DNA of 11,307 bases from Candidatus Methanoperedens sp. (GCA_028679855.1 JAJRAP010000186.1:1-11307); one strand, 5' to 3'. Counted from the first letter of the stretch, positions 1 to 7,222 are shown. Translations and numbers: made by a program. The notes: a model not told the origin generated them from the sequence alone.

Positions 1-1
1 A

Positions 2-86
2 TGCGGAGGATGGGATTTGAACCCACGAACTCCTTCGAGACCAGCCCCTCAAGCTGGCGCCTTTGACCGGTCTGGGCAACCTCCGC
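2..86 (-). tRNA. tRNA-Leu (anticodon GAG)
   Basis: Read on the minus strand, this stretch folds as a class II tRNA. The acceptor stem GCGGAGG (complement of 80-86) pairs with CCTCCGC (complement of 3-9), followed by discriminator A. The anticodon arm is CCAGC-TTGAGGG-GCTGG, which puts GAG at the anticodon and decodes the leucine codons CTC/CTT. A long variable arm follows, then a T arm GTGGG-TTCAAAT-CCCAT. The 85-nt length and long variable arm fit tRNA-Leu. CCA is not encoded and no intron is visible. The gene lies 50 bp downstream of rpoD on the same strand. From memory, a tRNA-Leu beside the L18e-L13-S9 ribosomal genes is known in haloarchaea, so those genes may continue beyond the window edge. 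Confidence 0.95.
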
Positions 87-111
87 AAATAGATGTTCCT
101 TATAGTGGAGC

Positions 112-129
112 CATAAGATATATTTTTTT
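112..129 (-). promoter_or_regulatory. Probable TATA promoter of the tRNA-Leu gene
   Basis: On the minus strand an A/T-rich element reading AAAATATAT (complement of 118-126) lies about 36 bp upstream of the mature tRNA 5' end. Transcription would then start about 9 nt before the tRNA, leaving a short leader for RNase P. No T-run terminator on the minus strand separates rpoD from the tRNA, so read-through from the ribosomal operon is also possible. Confidence 0.5.
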
Positions 130-136
130 GATCCCT

Positions 137-928
137 TTAGAGCGTATCAAGTATCTCCTCCATCTTCTGTGCTCTTGCCTTAATGCTGTTCGCAGCTTCA
201 ACAGCAAGTTCAGCAGCTGTAATTCCGCCGCTTGTCTCGAACATCATTACAAAAGATTCAGGATCATAATCTACCGAAATAGCATCCATTTCGCAGGCTT
301 CTTCGCATAACTTGCAGAGCGAGCACTCAATGATATCGTTGTCCGCGATCTTCACCTTTTCTCCTTCGATTTTCAGTATATCTCGTGGGCAGACCCTGAC
401 GCACTCCCCACACAGGTCGCATTCCTTGAAAGTCAATATCGGTACATTCTTGTATCCACTTACTATGCCAACCTGCCATTTAGCATGCTTCCTGTACGTT
501 CCGAGCTTTGCAATAGCTTCTAGCACCACCTTGTGTTTATCCTTGAGCTCCACGATGGGTATAGTCGCATCCGCCGGGCACACGCCCGGGTCTGAGGACA
601 CGATATCACCAGAATACACGACTTTTGGGCCTTCCGCGCTAAGGGTCATTGATACCTGGCACGTCGGGCAGCCCTTTCCTTCGCAGGTGCATTCCTCTGG
701 CAACGAAAAATTCTTCGTATCTGCTTTCAGAGGGATAAGTCCCATTCTCAACGAAAGCTGTTCATCGAACAGGACAGACGTGTTATCATAGATGTTGATC
801 TCATCTATTGCCATTACTGGAACCTCAGCAAGAATGCTTCTCCTCAGAGCGTTAGCAAATGATACTGATACTCCTGAAAGAATGAACCTGGCATTGCGTT
901 CTGATAATTCAAGTATGTCAATATCCAT
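137..928 (-). CDS. rpoD: DNA-directed RNA polymerase subunit D with two [4Fe-4S] cluster motifs
   Basis: Archaeal Rpo3/RpoD, counterpart of bacterial alpha and eukaryotic RPB3, forms the D-L dimer that nucleates RNA polymerase assembly. The N-terminal dimerisation part includes FANALRRSILAEVP (about residues 24-37), and the conserved HAKWQ sits at 148-152. Between them is a CTC...GCPTC cysteine group (C80, C82, C87, C90). Residues 170-212 form a ferredoxin-like insert with two complete CxxCxxCxxxC sets (C170/173/176/180 and C202/205/208/212), so both clusters should form, as reported for Methanosarcina RpoD. The start is the ATG at 928 because family members begin here. An in-frame start at 1027 would run through the rps11 coding sequence. 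The gene begins 1 nt after the rps11 stop. The protein is 263 aa, normal for the ferredoxin-containing form. Confidence 0.96.
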   Translation of the reverse strand: MDIDILELSERNARFILSGVSVSFANALRRSILAEVPVMAIDEINIYDNTSVLFDEQLSLRMGLIPLKADTKNFSLPEECTCEGKGCPTCQVSMTLSAEGPKVVYSGDIVSSDPGVCPADATIPIVELKDKHKVVLEAIAKLGTYRKHAKWQVGIVSGYKNVPILTFKECDLCGECVRVCPRDILKIEGEKVKIADNDIIECSLCKLCEEACEMDAISVDYDPESFVMMFETSGGITAAELAVEAANSIKARAQKMEEILDTL

Positions 929-929
929 T

Positions 930-1310
930 TTACACGCGCCTTCCCTTTTTGGCTTTCGTGCCATCATGGGGTATGGGTGTGGCGTCCTCGATGCGCCCGA
1001 TCTTAATTCCAGCACGGGCAAACGCACGGATCGCAGCCTGAGCGCCCGGTCCAGGGCTTCTTTGCATATTGCCGCCAGGAGCTCTTACTTTAATATGAAT
1101 ACCTGTGACTCCCTTATCCCTTATTTTCTCAGCGATCTGGGTAGCCATTTGCATGGCTGTGTAAGGTGAACTCTCTTCTCTGGCGGATTTTGTTACCATT
1201 CCGCCGCTGATCTTGGCTATTGTTTCTGCCCCTGTCAGATCAGTGATCGTTATCAGGGTGTTATTGAATGAAGAATATATGTGAGCTACGCCCCATTTTT
1301 CAGTTGCCAT
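930..1310 (-). CDS. rps11: Small ribosomal subunit protein uS11
   Basis: This is the 30S platform protein uS11, which binds 16S rRNA near the mRNA exit region. The 126-residue protein contains the family hallmark [19 protein letters not shown] (about 87-105), followed by [12 protein letters not shown] and a basic GRRV end. I place the start at the ATG at 1310: a GGAGG lies 10 nt upstream (complement of about 1321-1325), whereas the in-frame TTG at 1319 is only 1 nt from that site. The gene follows rps4 with a 5-nt gap and precedes rpoD by 1 nt, so it should be translated from the same polycistronic mRNA. No abnormality is seen. Confidence 0.96.
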   Translation of the reverse strand: MATEKWGVAHIYSSFNNTLITITDLTGAETIAKISGGMVTKSAREESSPYTAMQMATQIAEKIRDKGVTGIHIKVRAPGGNMQRSPGPGAQAAIRAFARAGIKIGRIEDATPIPHDGTKAKKGRRV

Positions 1311-1315
1311 TATTA

Positions 1316-1909
1316 TCAAACCTCCGTCTTTGTATCTGGTTTTCCAGATTTAGCCGACTCCTGCACTATCTCCTTAACGACCTGTGCCGGTCTTGATGGG
1401 TGATCTTCTATGAATAAAGGTGAGTTGCCATAGTAACTCATTCCCAATTCCTCATCCATTGAAACAATATAACCCGGCACTGTAATCTTCCTGCCTCCAA
1501 CAGAGATATGACCATGAACAATAAACTGCCGCGCCTGTTTGAGCGTGTTGGCAAGTCCCTGTTTGTGAACCTGGGTCTGCAGTCTCCTGTCAAGGAAATT
1601 GGTCACCTGGAGCGTGAGGATCTCATCAAGTCCGGCTTCTGACTTTAGCAGACCATATCTTTTCAGGTGGTTCAGGATGTTATCAGCGTCTGTTTTCACA
1701 TGTCCTGAAAGTGTTCTTTTCGTGCTCTCTGCGAGAAGTTTTCTTGCCAGTTCCCTGTAATTCTTAAGGTTGCTGTGGGCTTTCCAGACCTCTTTTTTAT
1801 TTCGAAGACCATATGCCTTAATAAGTTCGACTTCACTTGCTATCCTGGCTGCCTGCCATGGATGTTTTGGCGTTTCATACGATTTACGGTTCTTCCCCGG
1901 GTATCCCAT
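1316..1909 (-). CDS. rps4: Small ribosomal subunit protein uS4
   Basis: uS4 is a primary 16S rRNA-binding protein of the 30S body. The 197-aa protein has the archaeal N-terminus with [13 protein letters not shown] at about 11-23. An S4 RNA-binding domain follows from about residue 107 ([21 protein letters not shown], then [16 protein letters not shown]). The C-terminal 20 or so residues are variable and charged, so it is slightly longer than the common 170-185 aa. Its ATG shares one base with the rps13 stop (TAATG), which suggests translational coupling. Bacterial S4 is an autoregulator of its operon. Whether that holds here is unknown. Confidence 0.96.
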   Translation of the reverse strand: MGYPGKNRKSYETPKHPWQAARIASEVELIKAYGLRNKKEVWKAHSNLKNYRELARKLLAESTKRTLSGHVKTDADNILNHLKRYGLLKSEAGLDEILTLQVTNFLDRRLQTQVHKQGLANTLKQARQFIVHGHISVGGRKITVPGYIVSMDEELGMSYYGNSPLFIEDHPSRPAQVVKEIVQESAKSGKPDTKTEV

Positions 1910-2625
1910 TATTTACCGCCCGCCTTCTTTTCTTCTTTCTTTTCGCCTTCTTTGGCTGCTGCCTGGGTGGCCAGGATCGCCGCACGGGTAACACCCACAG
2001 TTCTTCCTTTTCTGCCTGTCGACCTGGTGCGCTGTCCTCTTACCCTGAGGCCGCGCTCATGCCTTAAGCCTTTATATGAACGGGCTTTCTTCATGAGGTT
2101 AATATCTTCATTCTTGCTAAGCAAAACATCCATCCCCAATAACTGTCTGTCATCACCAGTCAGAATGTTGTTCTGCTTATTCATCATCCATGTCGGCAGG
2201 ACAGTAGAAATATTATCAACTGATGATTTTAATTTATCGATATCAGCATCGTTCAGATATCCGATCGTAGCAATCGGATCAAGACCGGAATTTAATGAAA
2301 CGATCTTTGCAACACGTCGGTTTATTCCTTTAATACCTGTAAGTCCATACTGTATGCTCCTATTTCCATCAATGTCAGTATCGGCAATGCGCACAATATG
2401 TCTTATTTCAGGACCTTCTTCCTTTGCTTTGGGTGCTTCTTTCTTCCCCTCTTTTGGAGCGCCTTTTCGCTCCTTCTTTGCGTGTTCTTCCCCTTTCCCT
2501 TCGTGTTTCTTATCTTCTTTCTTCTCTTTCTTCGCCTCTTGGGACGCTTCTTTCTTAGGAGCCTCTTTCTTCTGGGCTTCCTTTACTGATTCTTTTGTCT
2601 CTTTAGTTTCTTCTTTTTTAGCCAT
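1909..2625 (-). CDS. rps13: Small ribosomal subunit protein uS13 with a long Lys/Glu-rich N-terminal extension
   Basis: uS13 sits in the 30S head and contacts the P-site tRNA and intersubunit bridges. Residues 73-215 are a normal uS13: [25 protein letters not shown] (about 93-104), and the basic [24 protein letters not shown] segment (186-209). Archaeal members are usually about 150-165 aa. This one is 238 because residues 1-71 form a low-complexity Lys/Glu/Ala extension, with a short similar tail after residue 222. There is no in-frame ATG, GTG or TTG near residues 65-75, the first internal candidate being a GTG inside the conserved domain at V78. A GGAGG with 6-nt spacing precedes the ATG at 2625, so the extension is very probably translated. 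The gene is first in the rps13-rps4-rps11-rpoD operon. Confidence 0.94.
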   Translation of the reverse strand: MAKKEETKETKESVKEAQKKEAPKKEASQEAKKEKKEDKKHEGKGEEHAKKERKGAPKEGKKEAPKAKEEGPEIRHIVRIADTDIDGNRSIQYGLTGIKGINRRVAKIVSLNSGLDPIATIGYLNDADIDKLKSSVDNISTVLPTWMMNKQNNILTGDDRQLLGMDVLLSKNEDINLMKKARSYKGLRHERGLRVRGQRTRSTGRKGRTVGVTRAAILATQAAAKEGEKKEEKKAGGK

Positions 2626-2630
2626 CTTGA

Positions 2631-2636
2631 TCCTCC
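2631..2636 (-). promoter_or_regulatory. Ribosome binding site of rps13
   Basis: The minus-strand GGAGGA ends six to seven bases before the ATG at 2625. It fixes the long-form start of S13 and so supports translation of the unusual N-terminal extension. Confidence 0.8.
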
Positions 2637-2649
2637 TGTGGCTTTAGCC

Positions 2650-2663
2650 CCGGGATTACCCGG
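2650..2663 (-). promoter_or_regulatory. Small hairpin in the rps13 leader
   Basis: On the minus strand CCGGG-TAAT-CCCGG forms a perfect 5-bp GC-only stem with a 4-nt loop, 25-38 nt upstream of the rps13 ATG and before the GGAGG. It lies within the predicted mRNA leader, so it could act as an RNA structure or a protein-binding site. The function is unknown. Confidence 0.45.
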
Positions 2664-2664
2664 C

Positions 2665-2691
2665 GCAACCCTAATTCTGGGCAACCCTAAT
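2665..2691 (-). repeat. Two 11-bp direct repeats in the rps13 promoter/leader
   Basis: The plus-strand word GCAACCCTAAT occurs at 2665-2675 and again, identically, at 2681-2691. On the minus strand it is ATTAGGGTTGC, repeated with a 16-bp period. The upstream copy covers the predicted transcription start of rps13 (about 2682) and the other lies just downstream. This arrangement resembles tandem operator half-sites. No binding factor can be named from the sequence. Confidence 0.6.
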
Positions 2692-2704
2692 ACAAGTACT
2701 TAGC

Positions 2705-2713
2705 ATTTATATC
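2705..2713 (-). promoter_or_regulatory. Predicted TATA box of the rps13-rps4-rps11-rpoD operon
   Basis: The minus strand reads GATATAAAT. Counting about 27 bp downstream puts transcription start near 2682 and gives a leader of roughly 57 nt before the S13 ATG, long enough for the GGAGG and the hairpin. The assignment is by spacing and composition only. Confidence 0.5.
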
Positions 2714-2741
2714 TTATGTATGGCAAATGACGCAATCGTTA

Positions 2742-2752
2742 AGTATATTTTT
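2742..2752 (+). promoter_or_regulatory. Predicted TATA box of the cysteine desulfurase gene
   Basis: AGTATATTTTT, preceded by a purine-containing BRE-like GTTAA, is centred 27 bp upstream of the ATG at 2774. This is the classic archaeal spacing for a transcript that starts at or next to the start codon, so the mRNA is probably leaderless. It also argues against the in-frame ATG at 2720, which lies upstream of this TATA box. Confidence 0.6.
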
Positions 2753-2773
2753 AACCCTGACATACCGGGAACT

Positions 2774-3928
2774 ATGACCCGCCAAATATATATGGACCAC
2801 AGCTCCACAACACCGGTTGATGCAGCGGTCACAGAAGCAATGCTTCCTTACTTTTCAGACAGGTTCGGGAATCCATCAAGCCTTTATTCTATTGGGCGTG
2901 AGGCAAGAAGAGCAATGGAAGACGCCCGTGCGAAAGTAGCAGACCTGATATGCGCAAAAAAAGAGGAGATAATTTTTACTGGCAGCGGCACTGAATCTGA
3001 CAACCTTGCCATTAAAGGTTTGGCATACAGGAACCGGAAAAAGGGCGACCACATAATCACAAGCTCTATCGAGCATCATGCAGTGCTATACACATGCAAA
3101 TATCTTGAGACCCAGGGTTTCAAAGTCACATATCTCCCGGTAAGCAAAGAAGGGCTCGTGAACCCTGACGATGTTGAAACTGGGATAACATCAAAAACAG
3201 TACTCATAACTATTATGCATGCCAACCACGAGATAGGGACTATCCAGCCTGTTGAAGAGATCGGAAAGATCGCAAAAGAAAAAAACATCCCTTTTCATAC
3301 AGATGCGATCCAGACTGCAGGAAAACTCCCGCTCAATGTGGATGCCCTCGGGGTCTCGCTTCTTTCCATGAGCGCCCATAAAATGTACGGACCAAAGGGC
3401 GTTGGAGCGCTCTACATCAGGAAAGGTATCGGGCTTGAACCACTGTTTCACGGTGGTGGGCATGAGAGGGACATCCGTTCAGGCACTGAGAACGTCCCCG
3501 GCATCGTTGGCTTCGGGAAAGCTGCCCAACTTGCAAAGGAACGCCTGCCTGAAGCTGCAAAAATAACAAAGCTCAGGGATTCACTCATCAAGGGCGTACT
3601 TGAAATAAAAGATTCATACCTTAATGGACATCCGGAAAAACGCCTGCCTGATAATGCGAACTTCAGGTTCAGCTATATTGAAGGAGAGTCCATGATATTG
3701 AACCTTGATATGAAAGGTGTGGCAGCGTCCACTGGCTCGGCATGCTCATCAAAATCGCTTGAACCCTCGCACGTTCTTCTGGCGACAGGTTTAAAACACG
3801 AAGAAGCACACGGTTCACTCAGGTTCACGATCGGGCGAGGGAACACCCGGGATGATGTGGATTATATTATTTCAGTGCTCCCGGAAATAGTGAACAAGCT
3901 AAGGATGATATCACCACTGGCGGGATGA
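2774..3928 (+). CDS. iscS: Cysteine desulfurase (NifS/IscS family)
   Basis: This PLP enzyme takes sulfur from L-cysteine, giving alanine and an enzyme persulfide that feeds Fe-S cluster assembly. The 384-aa protein starts MTRQIYMDHSSTTPVD, the usual family N-terminus. Visible active-site features are H101 in SSIEHHAV (expected to stack on PLP), D177 and Q180 in HTDAIQT, the PLP lysine K203 in SAHKMYGPKG, and the persulfide cysteine C324 in STGSACSS. These fit a group I (NifS/IscS-like) enzyme with a complete catalytic set. Its stop overlaps the start of the scaffold gene by 4 bases (ATGA), so the two are co-expressed. An in-frame ATG at 2720 would add 18 residues absent from the family and lies upstream of the likely TATA box. 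The symbol nifS would be equally acceptable. Confidence 0.95.
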   Translation: MTRQIYMDHSSTTPVDAAVTEAMLPYFSDRFGNPSSLYSIGREARRAMEDARAKVADLICAKKEEIIFTGSGTESDNLAIKGLAYRNRKKGDHIITSSIEHHAVLYTCKYLETQGFKVTYLPVSKEGLVNPDDVETGITSKTVLITIMHANHEIGTIQPVEEIGKIAKEKNIPFHTDAIQTAGKLPLNVDALGVSLLSMSAHKMYGPKGVGALYIRKGIGLEPLFHGGGHERDIRSGTENVPGIVGFGKAAQLAKERLPEAAKITKLRDSLIKGVLEIKDSYLNGHPEKRLPDNANFRFSYIEGESMILNLDMKGVAASTGSACSSKSLEPSHVLLATGLKHEEAHGSLRFTIGRGNTRDDVDYIISVLPEIVNKLRMISPLAG

Positions 3929-4368
3929 AAAACATGACAGACGGATACAGTGAAAAAGTGATGGAGCATTTTGCGAACCCGCGCAATGTTGGCGAGATCA
4001 AGGATGCGGACGGCATAGGCAAGGTCGGGAACCCGGTATGCGGCGACCTTATGTGGATCTATATTAAAGTGAAAGATAATCGGCTTGAGGACGTCAAATT
4101 CAAGACATTCGGCTGCGGGGCGGCAATCGCTACAAGCAGTATGATTACAGAGATGGCAAAAGGCAAGACTCTTGAGGAAGCACTTAAGATAACCAGGAAC
4201 GACGTGGCTGAGGCGCTTGAGGGACTGCCGCCTGTAAAGATGCACTGCTCTAACCTTGCCGCAGACGGTCTGCATGCAGCAATTAAGGATTACCTTGAAA
4301 GAAAAAAACCGCAGATAAACACAGATGAACGCAGATTTGTAGCAATGGAAAACACTACAAAGCATTAA
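3925..4368 (+). CDS. iscU: Fe-S cluster assembly scaffold protein, IscU/NifU N-terminal type
   Basis: This is the scaffold on which Fe-S clusters are built from sulfur delivered by the desulfurase encoded just upstream. The 147-aa protein has the three cluster-ligand cysteines in family motifs: C39 in GNPVCGD (with D41), C64 in TFGCGAA, and C108 in KMHCS. There is no bacterial-type NifU C-terminal domain. The start at 3925 overlaps the desulfurase stop; a second in-frame ATG at 3934 would remove three residues and cannot be excluded. The conserved fold ends around residue 126 (KDYLERK). The remaining residues, reading PQINTDERRFVAME and onward, are encoded by a 10-bp-period repeat and look added on. 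Two adjacent TAA codons close the frame. Confidence 0.93.
   Translation: MKNMTDGYSEKVMEHFANPRNVGEIKDADGIGKVGNPVCGDLMWIYIKVKDNRLEDVKFKTFGCGAAIATSSMITEMAKGKTLEEALKITRNDVAEALEGLPPVKMHCSNLAADGLHAAIKDYLERKKPQINTDERRFVAMENTTKH
4312..4341 (+). repeat. 10-bp-period tandem repeat, probable copy of a dispersed genomic repeat, inside the IscU tail
   Basis: Three consecutive 10-base units are seen: CAGATAAACA, CAGATGAACG and CAGATTTGTA. The shared core is CAGAT, with RAAC in the first two. From memory, sequences of the form GCAGATaaACGCAGATgaACGCAGAT are scattered through intergenic DNA of many bacteria and archaea. Here the copy is in frame with, and encodes part of, the C-terminal tail of the Fe-S scaffold. 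Confidence 0.6.
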
Positions 4369-4375
4369 TAAAACC

Positions 4376-4380
4376 TTTTT
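4376..4380 (+). terminator. Possible T-run terminator after iscU
   Basis: A TTTTT run lies 8 nt after the first iscU stop codon, and the next gene starts 24 nt later. Archaeal termination often uses short T-runs without a hairpin. The run is short, so partial read-through into the ABC ATPase gene is likely. Confidence 0.3.
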
Positions 4381-4404
4381 GCCTTTCAGGTCAATGTTGT
4401 ACCC

Positions 4405-5325
4405 ATGTTCGCAGTAAAAGCCGAAAAAGTAAATAAATATTATAAAAACGGCATCCATGGAAAAAAAGAGGTTTTGAAGAATGTTTCTATTAATATAGAA
4501 AAAGGAGAAATTTTCGGCATCCTGGGCCCGAACGGCGCGGGCAAGACCACGCTTATATCCATACTATCCACTCTCACGCTCCCGGATGGAGGAAAAGTCG
4601 AAATCTTTGGCATCGATGCCCTCTCTGAGGCAGAGAAAGTGAAAAGCATCGTGAACATAAGCAGTGGGAGCCCAAATTTCCCGTGGAGCCTGACAGTATA
4701 CGAGAACCTGCGATATTTCGCAATGCTGTATGGATTAAAAAATAAAGATAAAGCCATAAAAAATGTCATTGATCTGCTTGAACTTGAGCCTTTCAGGAAT
4801 TCCAGATTTGACTCACTTTCAACAGGGACAAAGCAGCGGCTGTCGCTTGCCAAAGCGCTGCTTAATGAACCACGACTGCTCTTCCTGGACGAACCCACTG
4901 TTGGCCTTGACCCTGATATGGCAATAAAGATACGACAACAGATAAAAAGCATCCATGAAGAAAGAGATATCACTATAGTCCTTTCTACCCATTATATGAA
5001 AGAGGCTGAACAACTCTGCGGACGCATAGCGTTCATTAAAAAAGGTGAGATTACCGCGAATGCATCTCCCCTCGAACTAAAGAAGCAGATGAAGTTGGGC
5101 GAGACCATCACCATAGAATATGAAGGGGAGTTCGATGTTGCCGCTCTAAAGAACATTCCTGATATCCTCGATACCGTATGTGGCACAGGGAAAATAAAGA
5201 TCGTCGCAGAAAATGCAGGTTCCATCCTTGACAGGATATTAAAATTGTTCTGTGATGTTCGAATCAAGAACATCGATATTTCCCAGCCAGACCTCGAAGA
5301 TGTTTTCCTTGAACTTGCACGTTAA
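4405..5325 (+). CDS. ABC transporter ATP-binding protein, ABC-2/DrrA-like, without adjacent permease
   Basis: This is the nucleotide-binding subunit of a probable ABC-2-type exporter; the substrate is unknown. The 306-aa protein has Walker [10 protein letters not shown] (41-49), a signature of the form LSTGTKQR (138-145), Walker B LLFLDEPT (158-165, catalytic E163), D-loop GLD and switch H196 in [10 protein letters not shown]-terminal segment of about 80 residues typical of DrrA/CcmA-like ATPases follows. The usual Q-loop glutamine is not evident: the region before LTVYENL reads [11 protein letters not shown] (84-94). No membrane-spanning partner is encoded on either side, so a permease must be elsewhere or the protein works differently. 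No Shine-Dalgarno is seen. A weak TATA-like TTAATAAAA lies about 35 bp upstream. Confidence 0.9.
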   Translation: MFAVKAEKVNKYYKNGIHGKKEVLKNVSINIEKGEIFGILGPNGAGKTTLISILSTLTLPDGGKVEIFGIDALSEAEKVKSIVNISSGSPNFPWSLTVYENLRYFAMLYGLKNKDKAIKNVIDLLELEPFRNSRFDSLSTGTKQRLSLAKALLNEPRLLFLDEPTVGLDPDMAIKIRQQIKSIHEERDITIVLSTHYMKEAEQLCGRIAFIKKGEITANASPLELKKQMKLGETITIEYEGEFDVAALKNIPDILDTVCGTGKIKIVAENAGSILDRILKLFCDVRIKNIDISQPDLEDVFLELAR

Positions 5326-5330
5326 ATAGA

Positions 5331-5342
5331 TATTTTATAAAC
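5331..5342 (+). promoter_or_regulatory. Predicted TATA box of rpiA
   Basis: TATTTTATAAAC just after the ABC ATPase stop codon is centred about 30 bp before the rpiA ATG at 5367. It would give a transcript with almost no leader, consistent with the absence of a Shine-Dalgarno. It suggests rpiA has its own promoter rather than belonging to the ABC gene's operon. Confidence 0.55.
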
Positions 5343-5366
5343 AACAAAAGCATATACTATCGCATT

Positions 5367-6050
5367 ATGAAAAACCAACATAAGTGCAACCCCAGGCAGG
5401 CAGCAGGCGAGTGTGCGGCGAAGCTTGTAGAGAACGGGATGGTCGTGGGGCTGGGCACAGGCTCCACAACAGCTTATGCAATAAAAGAACTCGGCAGGCG
5501 TGTCGCAGATGGTCTTGAGATCCAAGGTGTCCCCACCTCATACCAGTCATCATTCCTGGGGGCAGAGAATGGTATCACTCTTACTACACTTGATGAACAT
5601 CCTGAAATTGACATAGACATCGACGGCGCCGACCAGATAGCGGGTTTCACTGCTATAAAAGGGGGTGGAGCCGCGCACACGCGGGAAAAGATCGTTGCTC
5701 TGTCCTCTAAAAAGTTCGTGGTGGTTGTGGACGAATCCAAATGTTCAGATATCCTTTCACATCCAGTTCCAATTGAAGTGCTGCCCTTTGCCCTGAAGCT
5801 TGTAATAAAACAGTTAGCAGAACTCGGTGGAAAAGCAGAACTGCGAATGGGTGTCAGCAAAGACGGCCCTGTGATCTCTGATAACGGGAATTTCATAATG
5901 GATGCTGATTTCGGAAGGATCGACGACCCTGACTCACTCGGTAAAAAACTTTCGCAATGCTGCGGGATCGTAGAGCATGGGATATTTACTGGTGTTGATG
6001 CGGTCTATATTGGAAAAAAGGACGGTTCTGTGGATATCCGGGAAGCCTAA
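5367..6050 (+). CDS. rpiA: Ribose-5-phosphate isomerase A
   Basis: RpiA interconverts ribose 5-phosphate and ribulose 5-phosphate, supplying pentose for nucleotides, and in many archaea works with the ribulose monophosphate route. The 227-aa protein is standard length and shows the phosphate-binding GLGTGSTT (28-35), the DGAD loop with D86 and D89, and [11 protein letters not shown] with K98 and catalytic E107. These match E. coli D81, D84, K94 and E103 by motif. VDESK (121-125) and SDNGNFIMD (171-179) are also present. The residue after DGAD is Q rather than the common E, which is not expected to matter. The stop overlaps the stop of the convergent nucleotidyltransferase gene by 4 bases. The start is the only plausible ATG before the family N-terminus. 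Confidence 0.96.
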   Translation: MKNQHKCNPRQAAGECAAKLVENGMVVGLGTGSTTAYAIKELGRRVADGLEIQGVPTSYQSSFLGAENGITLTTLDEHPEIDIDIDGADQIAGFTAIKGGGAAHTREKIVALSSKKFVVVVDESKCSDILSHPVPIEVLPFALKLVIKQLAELGGKAELRMGVSKDGPVISDNGNFIMDADFGRIDDPDSLGKKLSQCCGIVEHGIFTGVDAVYIGKKDGSVDIREA

Positions 6051-7222
6051 GAGCCTTTTATATCGTTGCCGAAATCCTCATTCCCCAGGTTCTCGCTGAC
6101 CTTTGTCCCGTTCTTTACCCTGACCTCAGGCCATATCCTTACAAGTGAGTTGACCGTAACTTCTTCCCCGATGATGACACGTGGGCCGATTACCGTCCCG
6201 GTCTCGAGTATGCATGAATCCTTTATCTTTGTGGCATTGTCTATGACCGCACTTGAAACCGCGGTGTTGGTACCTATTTCAACATTATCGTAAATATACG
6301 AGGACAGTATCCGCGAGTTATTACCTATCCTGCAATTTGAGCCTATAGAAGTATAAGGTCCTATCAGGACGTTATCTCCTATGGACGTATTCTCGCCGAT
6401 GACGATCGGTCCGACTATCGAGGAGTTTGAGCCAAGGGAAACATCGTGTCCGATATCTATGGGGCCCGTCACCTTCGCATCCTTGATGTTTAATCGCCCT
6501 GAGATCTTTGTTCCCGGCATCTGCTCAAGCATCCACCTGCATGCCTCCCTGTAAGCCTGCGGGTTGCCGATATCTGTCCATCTTCCATGCACAAGGAAAC
6601 CGTTAATGCGTTCCCTCTGCTTCATAAGATCCGGGAAAAGGTCTTTGGCAAAATCATATTTTTTATTCGGGACCCAGTCAAGCGTCTCTGTGTCGCAGAC
6701 ATATATCCCGGTGCTTGCAAGGTTGCTGAAAATCTCCCCTGGTCCTGGTTTTTCAAAGAACCGGTTGATCCTGTTATTCACGTCCATATCCGCAATACCA
6801 TATTCTCGCGGGTCATCGATCGGGAGCAGACCTATGGTTATGATCGCATCGTTTTTCTCATGGAAACGCACAAATTCACGAAGCCCGAGGTTCATTACAT
6901 GGTCGCCGCCCACTACCATGAACGGCTCGCCTTCAAAAAATTCCTCTGCGTTCTTAACCCCCCCCGCTGTCCCCAGTTTATCTTTCTCATGCACGTATTC
7001 TACATGCACACCGTACATGCTGCCGTCGCCAAGCGCCGCCTCGATCTCCCCACCAAGATAACCCAGGGTCAGCACGATATCGTTGAATCCCTCCTTGGCA
7101 AGGTGCTCTACAAGATGCACAACCGAAGGTTTATTCAGAAGCGGGATCATTGGTTTTGGTCTGTCAAAGGTGAGGGGTCGCAGTCTTGTACCCTCGCCGC
7201 CACACATTATGCATGTCTTCAT
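6047..7222 (-). CDS. NDP-sugar pyrophosphorylase (sugar-1-phosphate nucleotidyltransferase) with left-handed beta-helix domain
   Basis: The enzyme should join a sugar 1-phosphate to an NTP to give an activated NDP-sugar and pyrophosphate, for glycans, glycolipids or glycoproteins. The 391-aa protein has an N-terminal Rossmann-type domain with GGEGTRLRP (8-16), K23 in [15 protein letters not shown] (83-90), a metal-binding D107 in VGGDHV, FEKPG (156-160) and WTDIGNP (215-221). From about 250 to 375 it has repeated hexapeptides ([20 protein letters not shown] and similar), typical of LbH trimer-forming tails. The layout fits mannose-1-phosphate guanylyltransferase or glucose-1-phosphate thymidylyl/uridylyltransferase paralogues. 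The exact NTP and sugar cannot be read from motifs. It has its own promoter and overlaps rpiA tail to tail. Confidence 0.93.
   Translation of the reverse strand: MKTCIMCGGEGTRLRPLTFDRPKPMIPLLNKPSVVHLVEHLAKEGFNDIVLTLGYLGGEIEAALGDGSMYGVHVEYVHEKDKLGTAGGVKNAEEFFEGEPFMVVGGDHVMNLGLREFVRFHEKNDAIITIGLLPIDDPREYGIADMDVNNRINRFFEKPGPGEIFSNLASTGIYVCDTETLDWVPNKKYDFAKDLFPDLMKQRERINGFLVHGRWTDIGNPQAYREACRWMLEQMPGTKISGRLNIKDAKVTGPIDIGHDVSLGSNSSIVGPIVIGENTSIGDNVLIGPYTSIGSNCRIGNNSRILSSYIYDNVEIGTNTAVSSAVIDNATKIKDSCILETGTVIGPRVIIGEEVTVNSLVRIWPEVRVKNGTKVSENLGNEDFGNDIKGS

Noticed and set aside
1775..2647. A 290-codon open frame on the plus strand opposite rps13 and rps4.
   Set aside because: It is Ser/Phe/Leu-rich low-complexity sequence produced by reading the Lys/Glu-rich S13 codons in antisense. 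It has no ribosome site or family signature.
2720..2773. An upstream ATG that would extend the cysteine desulfurase by 18 residues.
   Set aside because: The added residues are outside the family N-terminus, and the segment contains the TATA box placed 27 bp before the preferred ATG.
3925..4368. The possibility that the three-cysteine protein is a full NifU with two domains.
   Set aside because: Only the N-terminal scaffold domain is present. No second CxxC-containing domain follows before the stop codons.
3862..4458. A 198-codon minus-strand frame across the iscU gene.
   Set aside because: It lies antisense to a well-supported IscU gene. Its FICVYLRF-like stretch is only the reverse reading of the CAGAT repeat, and it runs over the iscU/ABC junction.
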